Shown piece after piece: positions 11,324 to 24,952 of a stretch of 64,000 bases of DNA. The DNA is from Cercis canadensis (lineage: Eukaryota > Streptophyta > Magnoliopsida > Fabales > Fabaceae). A program made the translations under genes and the position numbers. Under the pieces are notes generated by a model. It was given only the letters and a program-made list of their open reading frames with translations, made no database searches and was not told the DNA's origin. Location of the stretch: assembly GCA_003255065.1 (NCBI GenBank), contig QAOA01006013.1:373408-437407 (forward strand), given 5' to 3'. Each line of letters begins with the position of its first letter. The stretch's first letter is position 1.

Positions 11324-13438
11324 ATGATGGGGTGCTTTCTACCTTGCTTTGGTGCTTGCAAACGCCCTAGAAAACAGATACAGTCCACCAATCTAACTTC
11401 TTCAGGTGACCAGGTAAGCTCACTTTCTCCGTGTATCATATTCAGAATCAGAGTCATACCATTTCTACTCTACTATTTTCTCCCTCTTTAACTCTCTAAA
11501 AATTGGTACAGACCCATGAATCAGATAGAGCTCCTAAGTTTGCTGAACCTACAGAGCCAAAGATTGTTGAAGAACCAATTACTTGCATAGAAATATCTAA
11601 GTAAGCTATACATTCTGACCTGATTAGAACTTTTTAACATTTTTTTCCCCAGACCTTAAACCCTTTTTGTCTTTTCTGCTTCCTTAGTCTTTTCGTTATC
11701 ACTTCTCTTAATAATTCCCTGTAAATTTATTCAGAATAAATCTTGAAGAGAAATCAAATAGCAATGCCGAAAAGAAGGTTACTTCTGACTTCAACTCAAA
11801 TACCAATGAACAGTCATCTGGCAAGGAACTAATGAAAAGGTTGGAGGAAGCCACTGAAGGGCAAGAAAAAGTAAGAGAAGAAGAAACACCTCAAATAAGT
11901 GAATATCCCAAGTCCATAGCATCAAGCAAGCCATCTAATACCTCCCATTATAGATACCGAGATTGCTCTGATGAGGGATACGAACATTTTCATTTAGATG
12001 AAGGCGACTTCTGTGATAATTTCACTGATGTTGATCCTGATAATGAGAGCTTAGTTGAAGATGAAGAGGATGGTGAAACTGATCAAAATTTGCTTCAAGA
12101 AGAGTCTTCAGGGTCATTGTTTTCTCTATCCATTGATTGTAATAAACCAGTTTCTTCAGCCCAAAAAGCTGAGAATGAGGTCAACAGTCCAATGCCGCTC
12201 CCCGGTACTGTCTGCTATAATACAAAATCTGAGGAATTTGGGTCAGGCCAAAGTACTGGAGATAGTCTTTCTACTGTACTCAATCCAATTGAAAATCTTG
12301 CTAAAGCTACAGGAATTCAAGCATTGAAGGAGGAAGCAGTGGAGAACATCAATACATCCAAAATAAAACTAAAACTCGAAGAGAAATCAAATTGCGTTGC
12401 CAGAAAGAAGGTTACCTTTGACTTGAATGTCAATACGAATGAAGAGTTATCTACCAAGGAACTATTCGGTGAAGTCATCGAATTAAGCAGGCCATTTAAT
12501 TTCTCTGATTATAGATACAGAGATTATTGCGATGAGGAATATGATGATATTAATCTAAACGAAGGCGATTTGGATGATCCTGAGAATGACAAGAAAGGTG
12601 AAGACGAGGCTAATTGGACAGAGTCTTCTGAGTCTTTGTTCTCTGTATCCATTGGTTCTAGAAAACAAGTTTTTGCAGCCGAAAAAGAAAAAGACGAGAA
12701 TGAAGTTAACAGTCCAATTTTAAAAGAGAAAGCATTTGGGTCAAGGAAAATTACCCCAGGTAGAGATGATGGTATTCAACATGTTACCGCAGTATTGAAT
12801 CCAATTGAAAATCTTACGAAACCCAATGTAATGCGGTCATTGAAGAACGCAGAAGCAAAGGAAAATATCTATATACCCACTACTACTCCAGAGCCTAGTC
12901 TGAAGCTGTCAAATCGGAAATTGAGACAGAAATCCGAAGTAGAGGAAATTGGGGTTGACACCAGCCTCTCTATCTGGTTGGTTCAGCAGGAAGAAAGCAC
13001 ACCGAAATCCAACAAGAGTGCGGGGAATGGTACTATGGGGGAAACCACACCACCCAAAGGAGCAAGAGGTTCACCAGCAAGTCATGAAGATAGGCCAATT
13101 CTTGGAGCATTAACCGTTGAAGATCTGAACAAGTTTTCTGCATCTTCATCTCCAAGACGGCCCAGAAGCAGAAGCCGGAGTCCCGATGAAATGCCCATCA
13201 TAGGCACTGTTGGGAGCTACTGGAGTCACACTGCACAGACCATGGATTATTCCGATTCAAATGCACGACGCAGAAGCGGAAAGGTAATCATCGAGCTTAA
13301 GTTGATTGATAATTTCACACTTAAGTTGATTGACAATTGGTGGTCTTGCAGTTGCAGGGTGCTAAACTGAAATGGAATTCTACTCCATTTAAGGCTCGAC
13401 TAGAGAGAGCTTTCGACGCTAGTGTTGCTGATGTTTAA
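11324..13438 (+). CDS. JASON-like protein with internal tandem duplication
   Basis: Exons 11324-11413, 11512-11600, 11735-13283 and 13352-13438 give 604 residues. The start is ATGATGGGGTGC; the second ATG would give MGCFLPCFGACK. The C terminus carries two short conserved blocks, DRPILGALTVEDL and EMPIIGTVGSYWS, then KWNSTPFKARLERAF. I associate this arrangement, with the MGCF start, with JASON (Arabidopsis At1g06660), which controls spindle orientation and unreduced pollen. Between lie two acidic repeats of about 210 residues (see the repeat entry). An RS-type basic run (RPRSRSRSPDE) precedes the PIIGT block. An alternative last acceptor six bases further in would drop Leu-Gln. The JASON name rests on remembered motifs; the gene structure is well supported. 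Confidence 0.72.
11742..12900 (+). repeat. Intragenic direct duplication (2 x ~630 bp) in the JASON-like exon 3
   Basis: Unit 1 runs from about 11742 to 12373 and unit 2 from about 12374 to 12900. Matching anchors in order: LEEKSNSNAEKKVTSDF / LEEKSNCVARKKVTFDL; YRYRDCSDEGYEHFHLDEG / YRYRDYCDEEYDDINLNEG; SSGSLFSLSI / SSESLFSVSI; STVLNPIENLAK / TAVLNPIENLTK. The DNA is also still clearly alike at the anchors (GAAGAGAAATCAAAT in both). Confidence 0.88.
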
Positions 13439-14226
13439 GCTCGCCCCCAAGGTTGCGGCTTTAGGCATGTTTCCTTTGTCTTGATTCTTGGAGGGTGGTT
13501 TCCATATATATAATATGTGGCCCCGAAAGTATTGCTCCGTTTTTTTTTATTCAGCCTCAAAGAATATTGTTTATGAATCATCAAAATTTCATTCTTTTTG
13601 TTTGATGAGTGGATGAGACTACAGTTTTTTCTTTTAAAAAAACAAAATAGCATATAGGAAGAATCCTGTAGTATATTTGATCTCATGAATGAGGGCCGAA
13701 TACTCCACCAAAAGAAGACAAACGGATATTACAGTGCTAGCTAGGAGAACAGAATAAATATAACAAATTTACAGCAAATATACTCCATCAGGCACAGTTG
13801 TATTTCCAATTGTTCAATCTTCATCGTAGCAGCAGCAAACAGGAAATACAAATCACGCACGCCGCTAGTTGTCACTCAACGATTAAATATTTTCCAGACT
13901 AAGGAAATCTAAAATAAAACCATGAATAAAGCTAGTATGTCGCAAATACAGCAACCTCAGTTGGGATAGTGTCCTTGTATCTTGAACATGAGGAAAACAA
14001 CAATAGTGCTGCTGCTACTGCTTCCTACCAAAGCCCCCAACTCTACCAATAAAAAATTAAAAAAAAAAGGGATATATTAACAATTTGTATTTTTTTTTGT
14101 CATAACAAACAGTACTACTGTATTTAAAGAATTGCTTATCCATTTGTTAGTGACAGCTATCCCACATACCTTCGCTGATATTATGTAATAATATAATAAT
14201 ACAACAACTGCTCGATCCAAGTCGGC
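13439..14226. other. Convergent 3' region between JASON-like and PEX12
   Basis: Holds the two 3' UTRs. It contains T/A homopolymers and no convincing reading frame. Confidence 0.6.
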
Positions 14227-17200
14227 CTAGATATCATGGAACAGCCTCCTTATCTGGTCAATCGTTGCAGGCATCAAAGTGATTGGGCAGCGCTTATACT
14301 GTAGTGAGGCAACACAGAAAACAATAGGTTGTGTGAGACACAAAAATCAACAATAACAGATTGAAATGTAATGCAGGAGAAACTGGTTACTTGATACATG
14401 AAAACTAGCGAAGCATTGCTACCAGTGAGAAACGTTAAATTCATGAACTTTGTGTGCATAACTTACACAAACCATGATGCGGTAGAATTTGGCTTTGACA
14501 GATAGAAAATCTAAGTGGAGTTCAGTCGCACAGTAAAAATTTTGGAATTTTGTGGCAATTTTTTTTTGTATATACATCATTACTTGGGACCAATTATGAA
14601 CACTATCAAAAAGCTCATGTTCGGTTCATCTCACGTCTAGTCAAAGAGATCTTGAAAAAGTGAAAATGTAGAGGTATAAATTGTAACAATCTCCTTGACT
14701 TTCCCAGTGGTTTGCCATATGATATACAAAAAAGGAAGTGGAATTTCAAATCCAATATTTTGGTTTATGCATGGCAAATATGGAATTATGAAAATTGAAC
14801 TCATTGAAATTGTAATTTAAGATAGTGCTACATCGTCTTAACAATACAGGAAACACTTCAACGATGTCAGGTAGGGTGTTTGGAGATCTCACCTGAGTAA
14901 TATACTTAAAGAGGCAAGCATAGCAGAAGACGAACCCTGAAACTGAAACTACAGAAGGATTTGCACGCTTCTGTGAGCACAAGGGACAAATGGTTCTATC
15001 TGATGGAAGTGGAATCCCCTCTTTTGCGACCTGTTTATAATGATAAATTAGACTCACAGATCATTTGGGTAAGGGAGCAACAAAGTCATCCTCATAATTT
15101 TATGTATCACAAGGTTCTAATTTATGCGTGATGTACTGAACTAGCTAGTCAAAGCAAGCTCCGGAGAAGAGAGAGATATGGTAGGAAAAATTGCAAAATG
15201 TTTCTTCACCTTTGGGGCAGGAGGAGGAGGGGGAGGGGGATATACTGTTGGAGCTGACATTCTCTCCTCAGCAGACTGGTACCACCATTCCATCATCTAC
15301 ATATGATTCACATAACGAAAGTGTTAATAATTATGCTCCTTGGCAATATTTACCTCAAGCTAAAAGGTATTAACAAACACACCACTAGCAGGCATGCAGG
15401 TATTCATGGACCTCAAGACAGAACAGAAACGCCAAACTTAAGATCAACTTAACCACCCAGAATGGGGAATACGAAGCTTCTATGACTGCATTGATAGTAA
15501 CCTTTGATACTGTGCACAATACTGATTATTTTTAAACTTGAAGAAACTAAGCCAATAATATATACCAAGCAACAACATGCTAAGGTTTATTTTCACTACT
15601 TTAAGTTTTTGGCATCTTATCAGTACTTGATGATAGAAGAATAATTATCAGTAGGCCAAGCCATACTCACTTTAAAGAAGAACACTGCTGCAATCAAACC
15701 AGTTTGTGCATAGTCAAGTATTGTGTATGTACAGCTGAGAAATGCTCCTTGCAATGTCTGTACCATGAATTTCATCATATAATCAATAGTGTGGCCCACA
15801 AGGTTAAAATAGAGTATAGACAGAGCGTTTATTCAAAAAGACAGCATTACCTACAGTAACAGATTATCCAAGCCAAGGTTATATAAATCAGTATTTAATT
15901 ACATAGTCAAAGAAGCTTTTCATTATGCTGGACGAATTAGACTGGTGTACTTTAACACTACATATGAAAACAGCACCTGGTCACCATCACATTTTTGTGC
16001 ATGTAAAGTTCTGAATAGCCTGACTGCAATGACATTCTGGATATTCTAGATTTAAATAGACCGGTATCATTTATTCTTCTCAACGTACTGATTTTAATTA
16101 GCATCTAAATTTTTTGTATCCAGAATGACAAGAATTTATCTCTAATATCCACAAGTCACATATTTAAAAGTTCAACTACTATACACAATTGTCAAAGAAA
16201 ATAATCAAATTTCAATGACAATAATAAGATAGGAAATAAAGTAAAATTTTCCTTAAAAACATTGGCAGCAGCCAAGAGTTGATGATGAACAAATCTGACC
16301 GAGAAACTCAGAGAAGTGAGGACTAGATAAACTAGCTCTTATCATCACAGTAATGAAAAACTCACATACCTTCAACCATTGAGGGCCACGAAGTCTCTCA
16401 CGTTCACGGTTTCGTATCTTTGAAATCCTGGAAGATGTATCCATCTATCTTGACATTAAAGGAGTGAAGTTAAAGTCAATCACATAATGAGAAATAACTA
16501 CAGAAGAGAAAGCATGAAATACAGTCAGTTGATTGGTTGGCTCTTCATCTAAATCTAACAAAAGAAAGAAACCCATTGTTTACAATTTTTCCCGCTTAAA
16601 AACAGAGACATTGCTAGGATTACATGAAAGTGAAGTTAAACTCTGAAAACTGATAAAATGCCACAAATATGAGTTTGCTCAGCATGGCATATTTATTTGT
16701 ACATGGTAATACATATATCATTGCAAATTTACAAGAAAATATTTTTTCCACTGAAAATATAAAATGACATATAAGAAATAATAAGAATGGATAAACACAT
16801 AACTTAGATCCTGCATGAGAAGATGCAAGAGACTAGAGACATCAATTAACTAATTTTAGTCGGGCAATTGATGGCATACCAGCCAGTAATATCTAACTTA
16901 AAATACTTGTTTCAGTGAATGCTAAAATTTGCGTTCATTGCAGATTGAAAGATGCATGACTCACTAAAAATTGTCCTCAAATAATAGACATACTGATAAA
17001 GAACTTTCTGAATGTAATATGCTAAATATCTACCAGCTCCTGCCCTGTTGCTCGGCAAACATGAATCCCAAGTGCATGTAGTGCAACGGAATAGTATCCA
17101 GTAGCATCCAAAAGATACAACAGCTGATAAGCAAATGATAACCCTGCATTGTAAATACTTCAACTTAGAAGTTTTTGGATATTCAGACTTTGAGATGATG

Positions 17201-18877
17201 AATTGGGACACATAATCAGCATCATCTTGAAGCAAACATCAAATTCAAAAAAGTAAAACTGATGGGCCAAATAAGTTTCCCAGTAGATGCCAAGTCGCAT
17301 GTGGCATTTAAGATTATGATTTATGCTTACCTGAACAACACTATGTGATTAAAAAATTATAAATTGCATAAGGTGAAACTGTTAAGACACCACCTATAGT
17401 TTATCCTAAGTCTCTACAACATCCGTTTCAGATTAAGACTTGCAATTACATACCCTCACTGCTGGCATGTAACCATGGGTAGCAAACTCCTATAATTTTC
17501 TGAACTCTCTTTCTCATGCGTGTTCTAATGGAAGCCTCAGCATCCAAGGTTCCTCTTGACACTGGAGAATCTTCTTCTTCCACAAAATTGCCAACATCTC
17601 CAAATCTTTCATTGTCATCTCCCCATAGACTGGCCTGTAGTCTAGCTTCCCTTTCTTTATTGTAGATTGAATGCAATTTAGATTTCAAATATGGCAACAC
17701 AACCTGGAGATACATATAAACTTAGTAAACATAGAGTTGTTGAGAACTTGGTGTGTGGGTAAACTCAACTGAGATGCCAAATGGTTGTACTATTCATATG
17801 GAACTTACTTAAAGAAACAGTAAAACGCATTATTAGTAATCCAGAATCAGTAAAATCCGAGGAGGAGTTATGTCATTCAACAAAAAGATTTTCATTAAAT
17901 AAAGCAATTTATTCAATAAATTTTTCCAGAAAAAATTAGGGTGCTATATGTTAAAGGAAGAAGAATATAGTACCAAAAAAACAACTGAAAGAACTTTTTG
18001 CCGCTTCTCTAAACTAGAGTGACGACTTCCATTATCAGAGTTCGAACCAGCATCATCATTCTTTGCTCTGATATTCGCTGCTCTTCTTCGAAGACCGTAT
18101 AGAGATTCAGAAAAAGAAGCATCTATGGAAATGAGGAAAAGGAAGTCACAAGTATTTCGTAAGGTTGGAGCTATACTATAGTTTTCAAATGTATACATTC
18201 ACAATAGCAATTTCATTTCCCCTTTAGTTCAGTTTCATGATGCCAAATGCACGACTTAAATGAGGAATTCTATCGTTCATGAAGAAGCAAGGGACAAAAA
18301 GATGGTGAATGTGCAAAGGAACAAAACTTACGCCAACAGTATCAACTAAAAGAACTTGGGTCTGTAACTTACAGACATTCAGATGCATCACCAAAAAATG
18401 CAGACAAGAGTAGAAGGCACAAACTAGAAGGGGTATAAAATAGGAGGAAACCTGTGGTTCGTAGGCTATGAGTTTCGAGGACCAGCATCAGCAAGGCAAA
18501 AAATTCATCTTCATAGTCTAAGACCCTGTGAAGGAATGGTCTTCTTAAGGCTAACACCTGTGGATTGTGGAATGGCTCTATGATCACATTCACAACCAAA
18601 TCAAACTCAAAATTGCAACAGTAACTATGTAGTATTCTAATTTCATCTGCGAATTAAACTCCCAAATGGAAAGAAAGAAGATAAATATGCAAAATAGGCA
18701 CAGTTGAAAATCTTTCGGAGCATCAAAATTGAAATAGTACAAGGATGGAGAGAGATAGCATTAGCATACACCAACTGAGTAGGTAAGAGCGGCGCGGAGA
18801 CTGGCGGGAAGCTGTTGAGCCGCTGCCATCTCGAAGAAGGTGGGACGAGTCCCTTGACCACCCACCTGAAACAACAT
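14227..18877 (-). CDS. PEX12: Peroxisome biogenesis protein 12 (PEX12), RING E3 subunit
   Basis: Complement of join(14227-14298, 14893-15030, 15210-15296, 15671-15757, 16370-16444, 17034-17143, 17454-17703, 17974-18122, 18452-18557, 18770-18877), giving 393 residues, the length I know for Arabidopsis PEX12. All ten exons join in phase. The N terminus MLFQVGGQGTRPTFFEMAAA, the core LEKRQKVLSVVFLVVLPYLK and MDTSSRISKIRNRERERLRG are typical. A Pro run (YPPPPPPPAPK) precedes a C-terminal zinc-binding RING (CPLCSQKRANPSVVSVSG, then FCYAC, then CP). PEX12 sits in the peroxisomal membrane with PEX2 and PEX10 and ubiquitinates the PEX5 receptor so that it can be recycled. The RING lacks some canonical ligands, as usual for PEX12. 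Confidence 0.96.
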
Positions 18878-21409
18878 TTCTCTTCACTTTCCTCTCTCCT
18901 TTCCTTACCTTCAACAATCAAAATTTTATTTCCAATTTTGCAGTAAAACAACAGCTTGTACAGTACAACCGCAGAAGCGTCCCAAGCAATTGCAAACTCA
19001 TCTCTTCCTTATCCCCCCAATTCTCTCCATGAGTCATGACAATCATATCCAACACCGCAATTTATAGGGAATTATTTAGCATTTCGAGGAGTCGAACTAA
19101 GTAATAAGTACACCAAAATCCATAACTGTTTTTATCGTTTTCCATTTGCCAAATAATAATTATAAAGGAAAAAGACCCTCAAGTTCAGATTGGAGAACCC
19201 AAAAAAAAAAAAAAAAAAAAAAAAAAAAANNNNNNNNNNNNNNNNNNNNNNNNNNNNNNNNNNNNNNNNNNNNNNNNNNNNNNNNNNNNNNNNNNNNNNN
19301 NNNNNNNNNNNNNNNNNNNNNNNNNNNNNNNNNNNNNNNNNNNNNNNNNNNNNNNNNNNNNNNNNNNNNNNNNNNNNNNNNNNNNNNNNNNNNNNNNNNN
19401 NNNNNNNNNNNNNNNNNNNNNNNNNNNNNNNNNNNNNNNNNNNNNNNNNNNNNNNNNNNNNNNNNNNNNNNNNNNNNNNNNNNNNNNNNNNNNNNNNNNN
19501 NNNNNNNNNNNNNNNNNNNNNNNNNNNNNNNNNNNNNNNNNNNNNNNNNNNNNNNNNNNNNNNNNNNNNNNNNNNNNNNNNNNNNNNNNNNNNNNNNNNN
19601 NNNNNNNNNNNNNNNNNNNNNNNNNNNNNNNNNNNNNNNNNNNNNNNNNNNNNNNNNNNNNNNNNNNNNNNNNNNNNNNNNNNNNNNNNNNNNNNNNNNN
19701 NNNNNNNNNNNNNNNNNNNNNNNNNNNNNNNNNNNNNNNNNNNNNNNNNNNNNNNNNNNNNNNNNNNNNNNNNNNNNNNNNNNNNNNNNNNNNNNNNNNN
19801 NNNNNNNNNNNNNNNNNNNNNNNNNNNNNNNNNNNNNNNNNNNNNNNNNNNNNNNNNNNNNNNNNNNNNNNNNNNNNNNNNNNNNNNNNNNNNNNNNNNN
19901 NNNNNNNNNNNNNNNNNNNNNNNNNNNNNNNNNNNNNNNNNNNNNNNNNNNNNNNNNNNNNNNNNNNNNNNNNNNNNNNNNNNNNNNNNNNNNNNNNNNN
20001 NNNNNNNNNNNNNNNNNNNNNNNNNNNNNNNNNNNNNNNNNNNNNNNNACTTTGTTTTTTTATCACCGCAATATATGTATATAATTTATATTAGTTTTAC
20101 AATAAAATAAGTTTATTTCTAAAATAAAACAATTTATTTCGTGTAACACTAACAATTGAAAATTAAGGGAGTTGATAGGTTTATAGGGCTGCTCCTACAG
20201 GAGTTAAATTTTGTGTCTTCAAAATTGATACATAAGTCTTTCTGTTCTCATATAAAAACTTCTCTAATACATCCATCTGTCACTTGTTCCCTATCAATTT
20301 TGCGATCTAAAACTAAGTCCATATTTACAATTTTCCCTCAGTACTTCTATATATTGTATAGATTCCAAAAGTAGTAGTGGGTAGAGTTTCTTCCGTTTGA
20401 ATATTTACAAATTCATTTCTTTCTATTCTCATCTATGTTCAATAATTGTTAGTTACTTCATTTTAAAATGTTATTTAATTCTGAGAATCAAAATAATTCT
20501 AACAAAAAGATGGACTTAATTTTTATTCACTCCTTTGCAAGAGTAAAAGATATTTTTTTTATCATCACCCAATCACGTATTGACAAATATTAATGTAAAA
20601 TAGTTATCAAATTTAGACCCTAAAATAGTAGTAGCTTCCGCATTGTGAATTGAAGTGAGCTTACCAATTAAGAATCCACTTCTACCTACCTTCACCTCAA
20701 TTCAGCAGGGAGTTACATTAACTGAAAGTCTGAAACTTTCAGGTTACAGTTAGAACACCATGTACATACATAAATAAATATTCCACGCCTATGTAGAGAG
20801 GCTCTGTGAATGTAGCATACAAAATTGTCACACCCCTTTAAAGATAGGTTGTTCGTCCCGTTGTGTTTCAGAGGACACCCACCGGAGTTGCCATCTTCAT
20901 TACTTGCGCAAGCTTCCAGTAACTTCTTTCTGCTCCCTCTGAAACCGCTATGTGCCTGCGCCAGAATGACCCTTTTGTCCAATTGAACTCGTCAATTCAG
21001 TAAAAAAAAACCGACGTTATTTTTTATATCAAACTCATAACTCAAAGACAATCAATGCATGAAAATATGATATAAACTTCATATGGCAGTCAGGCAATCT
21101 TCTAGAAGTTTCTTAATTATCTAGTTGGAACATCCCTGAATCCAATAATATTTCTAGAAGTTCCATGGGGTGTAATATGTCCAAGCATATATAAAGAAAT
21201 CTTTGGAGTAAAATTTCCCACTGCAAATTTAACCCCAAATCAAGGACGAGTAAAAGAAACTGAACCACTCTGATCAACAAGGCTAGAGTCTTAGCTGCTG
21301 TGCAAAGTTAGTGAAATCATTATCACCAGCACAAAGGGTAATTTCCAACATGATATCTCAAGAAGCAGCAATTCTACACGCTACTAAAAGTCAGAGGTCA
21401 TTTCTGCTA
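18878..21409. other. PEX12 upstream region, assembly gap and 3' flank of the MYB-CC gene
   Basis: Contains the PEX12 5' flank, a poly-A run ending in the N gap, then AT-rich sequence. An open frame on the minus strand at 20713-20982 starts with TTG, has no recognised similarity and may be 3' UTR. No other gene is visible. Confidence 0.55.
19200..20048. other. Poly-A run (to about 19229) and N gap (about 19230-20048)
   Basis: About 30 As lead directly into about 819 Ns. Nothing can be read there; translated frames across it are meaningless. Confidence 0.99.
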
Positions 21410-24400
21410 TCATCCACTCTTTGCCCGTTTTGTGGGTGGTGCACCAAGCTGATCATGCCCTAGCACACGTTCATCTGTACTTTTACTTTCATCTTCCTTT
21501 TGGTTTGCGCTTGCATCCAGGAAACTTTCTTCTGAAATGGTTTTTGCAATGCTACTGGTGATTCCAGATTTGGTATGACCCTCATTTGAGGTTTCCAAAT
21601 GGTCAATAGGAGGGGAAGATAGCACCGTGTTTAATGGAGGAGCAGAGGGATCTTCCAAGGAGGAGGAGGGGGGCTTGAGCTTGCCATCTTCCATCTCCCT
21701 CCGTTGCTCAAACATCATTTGAAGACACTTCCCTTGGTTTTCAATTTCAATTTGCAACTTTCTTTGAATCTGCATAACAGCTATAATATCAGAACATGCC
21801 AAGATTTACACCTCCCCCGAAAAAAAAAAAAACCAAAGAAAAGTCACTCTATCTCTGAATGTGAAGATCCAGACACACACACATGCAGTCCAGGTCCCTA
21901 AACATCAGAAGTTTTAGGTGGAAAGGGGCACAAGTACAGCAGGACAGACCAGAAAACCTGCTGCTAGATGGAGGGGCAGCGGGAAAGTTGATAAATGATA
22001 CATGCAATCAAGTGGTTGGGATGTTACTTAACTGAAAATATTCCAAGGCAGCATTTCTACTAACAACATCCAAAATTGCTTCACGTACATGATTAAAGAC
22101 AGCAAATCAAGTATTCAATTGAAGTCTTACACNACACACATGCAGTCCAGGTCCCTAAACATCAGAAGTTTTAGGTGGAAAGGGGCACAAGTACAGCAGG
22201 AGGACAGACCAGAAAACCTGCTGCTAGATGGAGGGGCAGCGGGAAAGTTGATAAATGATACATGCAATCAAGTGGTTGGGATGTTACTTAACTGAAAATA
22301 TTCCAAGGCAGCATTTCTACTAACAACATCCAAAATTGCTTCACGTACATGATTAAAGACAGCAAATCAAGTATTCAATTGAAGTCTTACACCTAACACA
22401 TTTATGATTCATAACAGAACTAGACTTTTGTTTATTATCAACAAAAGGGAAGTTCAATGAACATTGTGTGTGTACGAATTTTTGAAAGAAAGGATGATAA
22501 AGTGAATCATAAGTACTCAGTACCTCAAGTTGTTCATGAAGCCGTTTCTGGAGTTCCATCTGCAATCGCAATGTTTCAGTGATCCCCATACTCCTGTGAC
22601 CAAAATCCAAAGTGTGCCTCTCAGCATTAATCTCCAGTTCAAGCTATTAAATCATATGGAACAACTCTTGATAATTTAAACGAGAATAATAGGTATCAAA
22701 GTAATAATGAAAATTTAACCTGTCTGGACCATTTTTTTTGGTACAAACATGTGTAAGACTATATATTAAATTCAAATATATGATTATGAGATAACGAAAT
22801 ACATATGATAAATTATAAGTTACATTGAGTTAATATTGCTGTTCAATGCATGCATCAAGAGTAAATGATCCACACCAGAAATAAAGATCAGTTAACAAAT
22901 GTGCCAATATAGTCAAGGAAAAATTATAAATAAGGGAATAAAAGACTAACGTTTTTAAGTCTAGAGATTTCATTTCTTCAATTGATGTCAGCTTCTTTTC
23001 AGAAGTTCCTGCAGATAGAAAAGAGCAACATATTCACACCAATTTTCTCATATAGAAGCAAAAAGGCATGTATCAGTACTGAAACCAGAAAAAATGGCAT
23101 CATCGAAGTGTGTGGTGAAGAGGGGGAAAAGAAAATGTATTATCAAAATATATAGTGAAGGAAAGGAAAGAACAATAACCTTAGAAGCATGATAAAGGAC
23201 ATTGCATAAAAAATGCACTTTTTATTGCAATCAAAATATCATGCCTAAAATTTTAGATGATGACAGAGCCCCAGAGATCAGGAATACTTAAACATTCCAA
23301 CACAGGTATATGAACAATCGAAATGCTTTGTAAACATTCACATACCTTCTGATGACTCAGGTTTGTATCTGGCAGTTCTATACTTCTGAAACCAAAAGAC
23401 AAATCATTCATGAAGTACTACAACTAAACTGAAAAAAACAAAGGCTAGCTTACTGTAACCATTTTAATCAATAAAAAGCCAGTAGAGAGAGAGAGAGCAA
23501 GAAAGGGGGGGAAAAAAAACCTTGTGTCTACCTGTAGATGGCTCTTCACATGATAGATGGTAAGGCCGTCAACTTTCATGAGGTTCAAGACACCCTTTGG
23601 AGTAGCCTCTGCATGTCAACATATTAGATGGCGTGAAATAAAAAAACAGGATTTTCTCAGTTAAAAGGTCAAGAAGTATGAAAGCACCGAGAAGTAAACA
23701 TACTCTCACTACCACCAAGTTGATTGACTGCTTCGACAAAGGCTTCGTGAAGTTCTGGAGTCCAACGCATTCTTGGTTTAGTTGGTGGTACAGTGGAAAC
23801 TGAGTTAGGAAGGGCATTAACTTCTCCAGATGGTACATACTGAGGCTGGGAAACAATGTAAATAAAAGAAACATTGAAAAAACAAGGGAGTAGGATATGT
23901 TTCTGCACCTTAATCATTGAAAAAACAATGTAAATAAAAGAAACAAGGGACCAAGTTAAGGTACATGACAACAAGAGATTTCAAACTGTTGAGAACCACA
24001 GATATAGTGGAAAAGGGAAGGGAGGATGAACAGTATTTACAAATTAATAAGCATTTGGTGACAAAACAAATTGCAAAAAGAATCAAGCACCTAAATATGT
24101 AACATCTGTCTCCAAAGGGGAAATTTTAGATGAAGAGAACTGCATGGCATGCTCATGGCTGTTTGACTTATGTCCATAACTGGATAGTTACTGACAGTTA
24201 TACACATACCACAAAGTCACTTAGCATTTACTAAAAAATTTAATCAAAATTGACTTGATTTTTCAACTCCACCAGTAGCTAGTTTATGCATGAAAACCAC
24301 AGTCATCACACCACAAAAGGGCATCCAGGCATGAGATGTGACCCACATGTTCCAGTCAACTTCACAGATGAGCACAAGCATTCAAAGATTTTGCAGTATT

Positions 24401-24952
24401 ATATCAAAATCAGTTTGAGAAACAAACCTTTGACTTTGAATCTACCACATTATCATCTCCGAGAAGCTGACTCCAATTTGGGTGCAGAGAATCATCAACC
24501 GAGATTAATTGATCAACCCACTCCCCAAAATCAGCTTTTTTGACATTGTCATCAGATATGTAACAAGCACTACTTTCCACATGATCATTTTGGAGGGAAA
24601 CATTTTCAGGAAAATTAAGAAGATCCTGAAATGGATCTGAACACCAGGAAATATCATTAGTTTCCTGAGGGTGAGAAATGAATGGTGTAGGATGTATTTC
24701 TGAATGGGAAGAATGCGTAGGTGAGAAAGACACACTGTCACCTAATGTCCTAGTTATGAAGGGAGAATCTTGAAATTTCCTATCATGTTTTGAAACTGAG
24801 GAAATAGGGATGTCATTGAGATTGGATGGAGAAGCCTGCACAGAAGCAGGATTTGTAGTCAGATCTCGGACAGTGGATAGCTGAAAAGAATCTCGGGGTT
24901 TCATGTACTTGTCTTCAAGAGGAGTGGGAAGAACAGGAAAAGATGAAGACAT
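21410..24952 (-). CDS. PHR1-like MYB-CC transcription factor
   Basis: Complement of join(21410-21769, 22524-22593, 22951-23008, 23346-23385, 23532-23608, 23704-23845, 24428-24952), giving 423 residues from the first clear ATG. A disordered N-terminal half with Ser/acidic blocks precedes a single GARP-type MYB repeat (RMRWTPELHEAFVEAVNQLG, then VDGLTIYHVKSHLQKYR). A coiled coil with the LHEQLE motif follows (TETLRLQMELQKRLHEQLE, then IQRKLQIEIENQGKCLQMMF). This family binds P1BS sites (GNATATNC) in phosphate-starvation genes and is held in check by SPX proteins. The frame stays open upstream of the chosen ATG to an acceptor near 25000 (reading SSQTKLSHLGVSRA), so the true start may lie in an earlier exon. 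Which PHR/PHL paralogue this is cannot be told. Confidence 0.9.
21877..22392. repeat. Tandem near-duplicate (~256 bp) split by a single N in a MYB-CC intron
   Basis: Copy 1 is 21877-22132, copy 2 is 22134-22392, and the N is 22133. The copies are the same except for a 3 bp AGG insertion in copy 2. Both lie in the last intron, so the protein is unaffected. Probably an assembly artefact. Confidence 0.9.

Noticed and set aside
13435-13686. Minus-strand open frame after the JASON-like gene
   Set aside because: Overlaps the 3' UTR and is low-complexity (Lys/Asn-rich); no support.
19146-20110. Long open frames of about 300 residues across the gap
   Set aside because: They consist of translated Ns.
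20713-20982. Minus-strand 89-residue open frame
   Set aside because: It begins at TTG, has no recognised motif and no splice or promoter support; probably chance or UTR.
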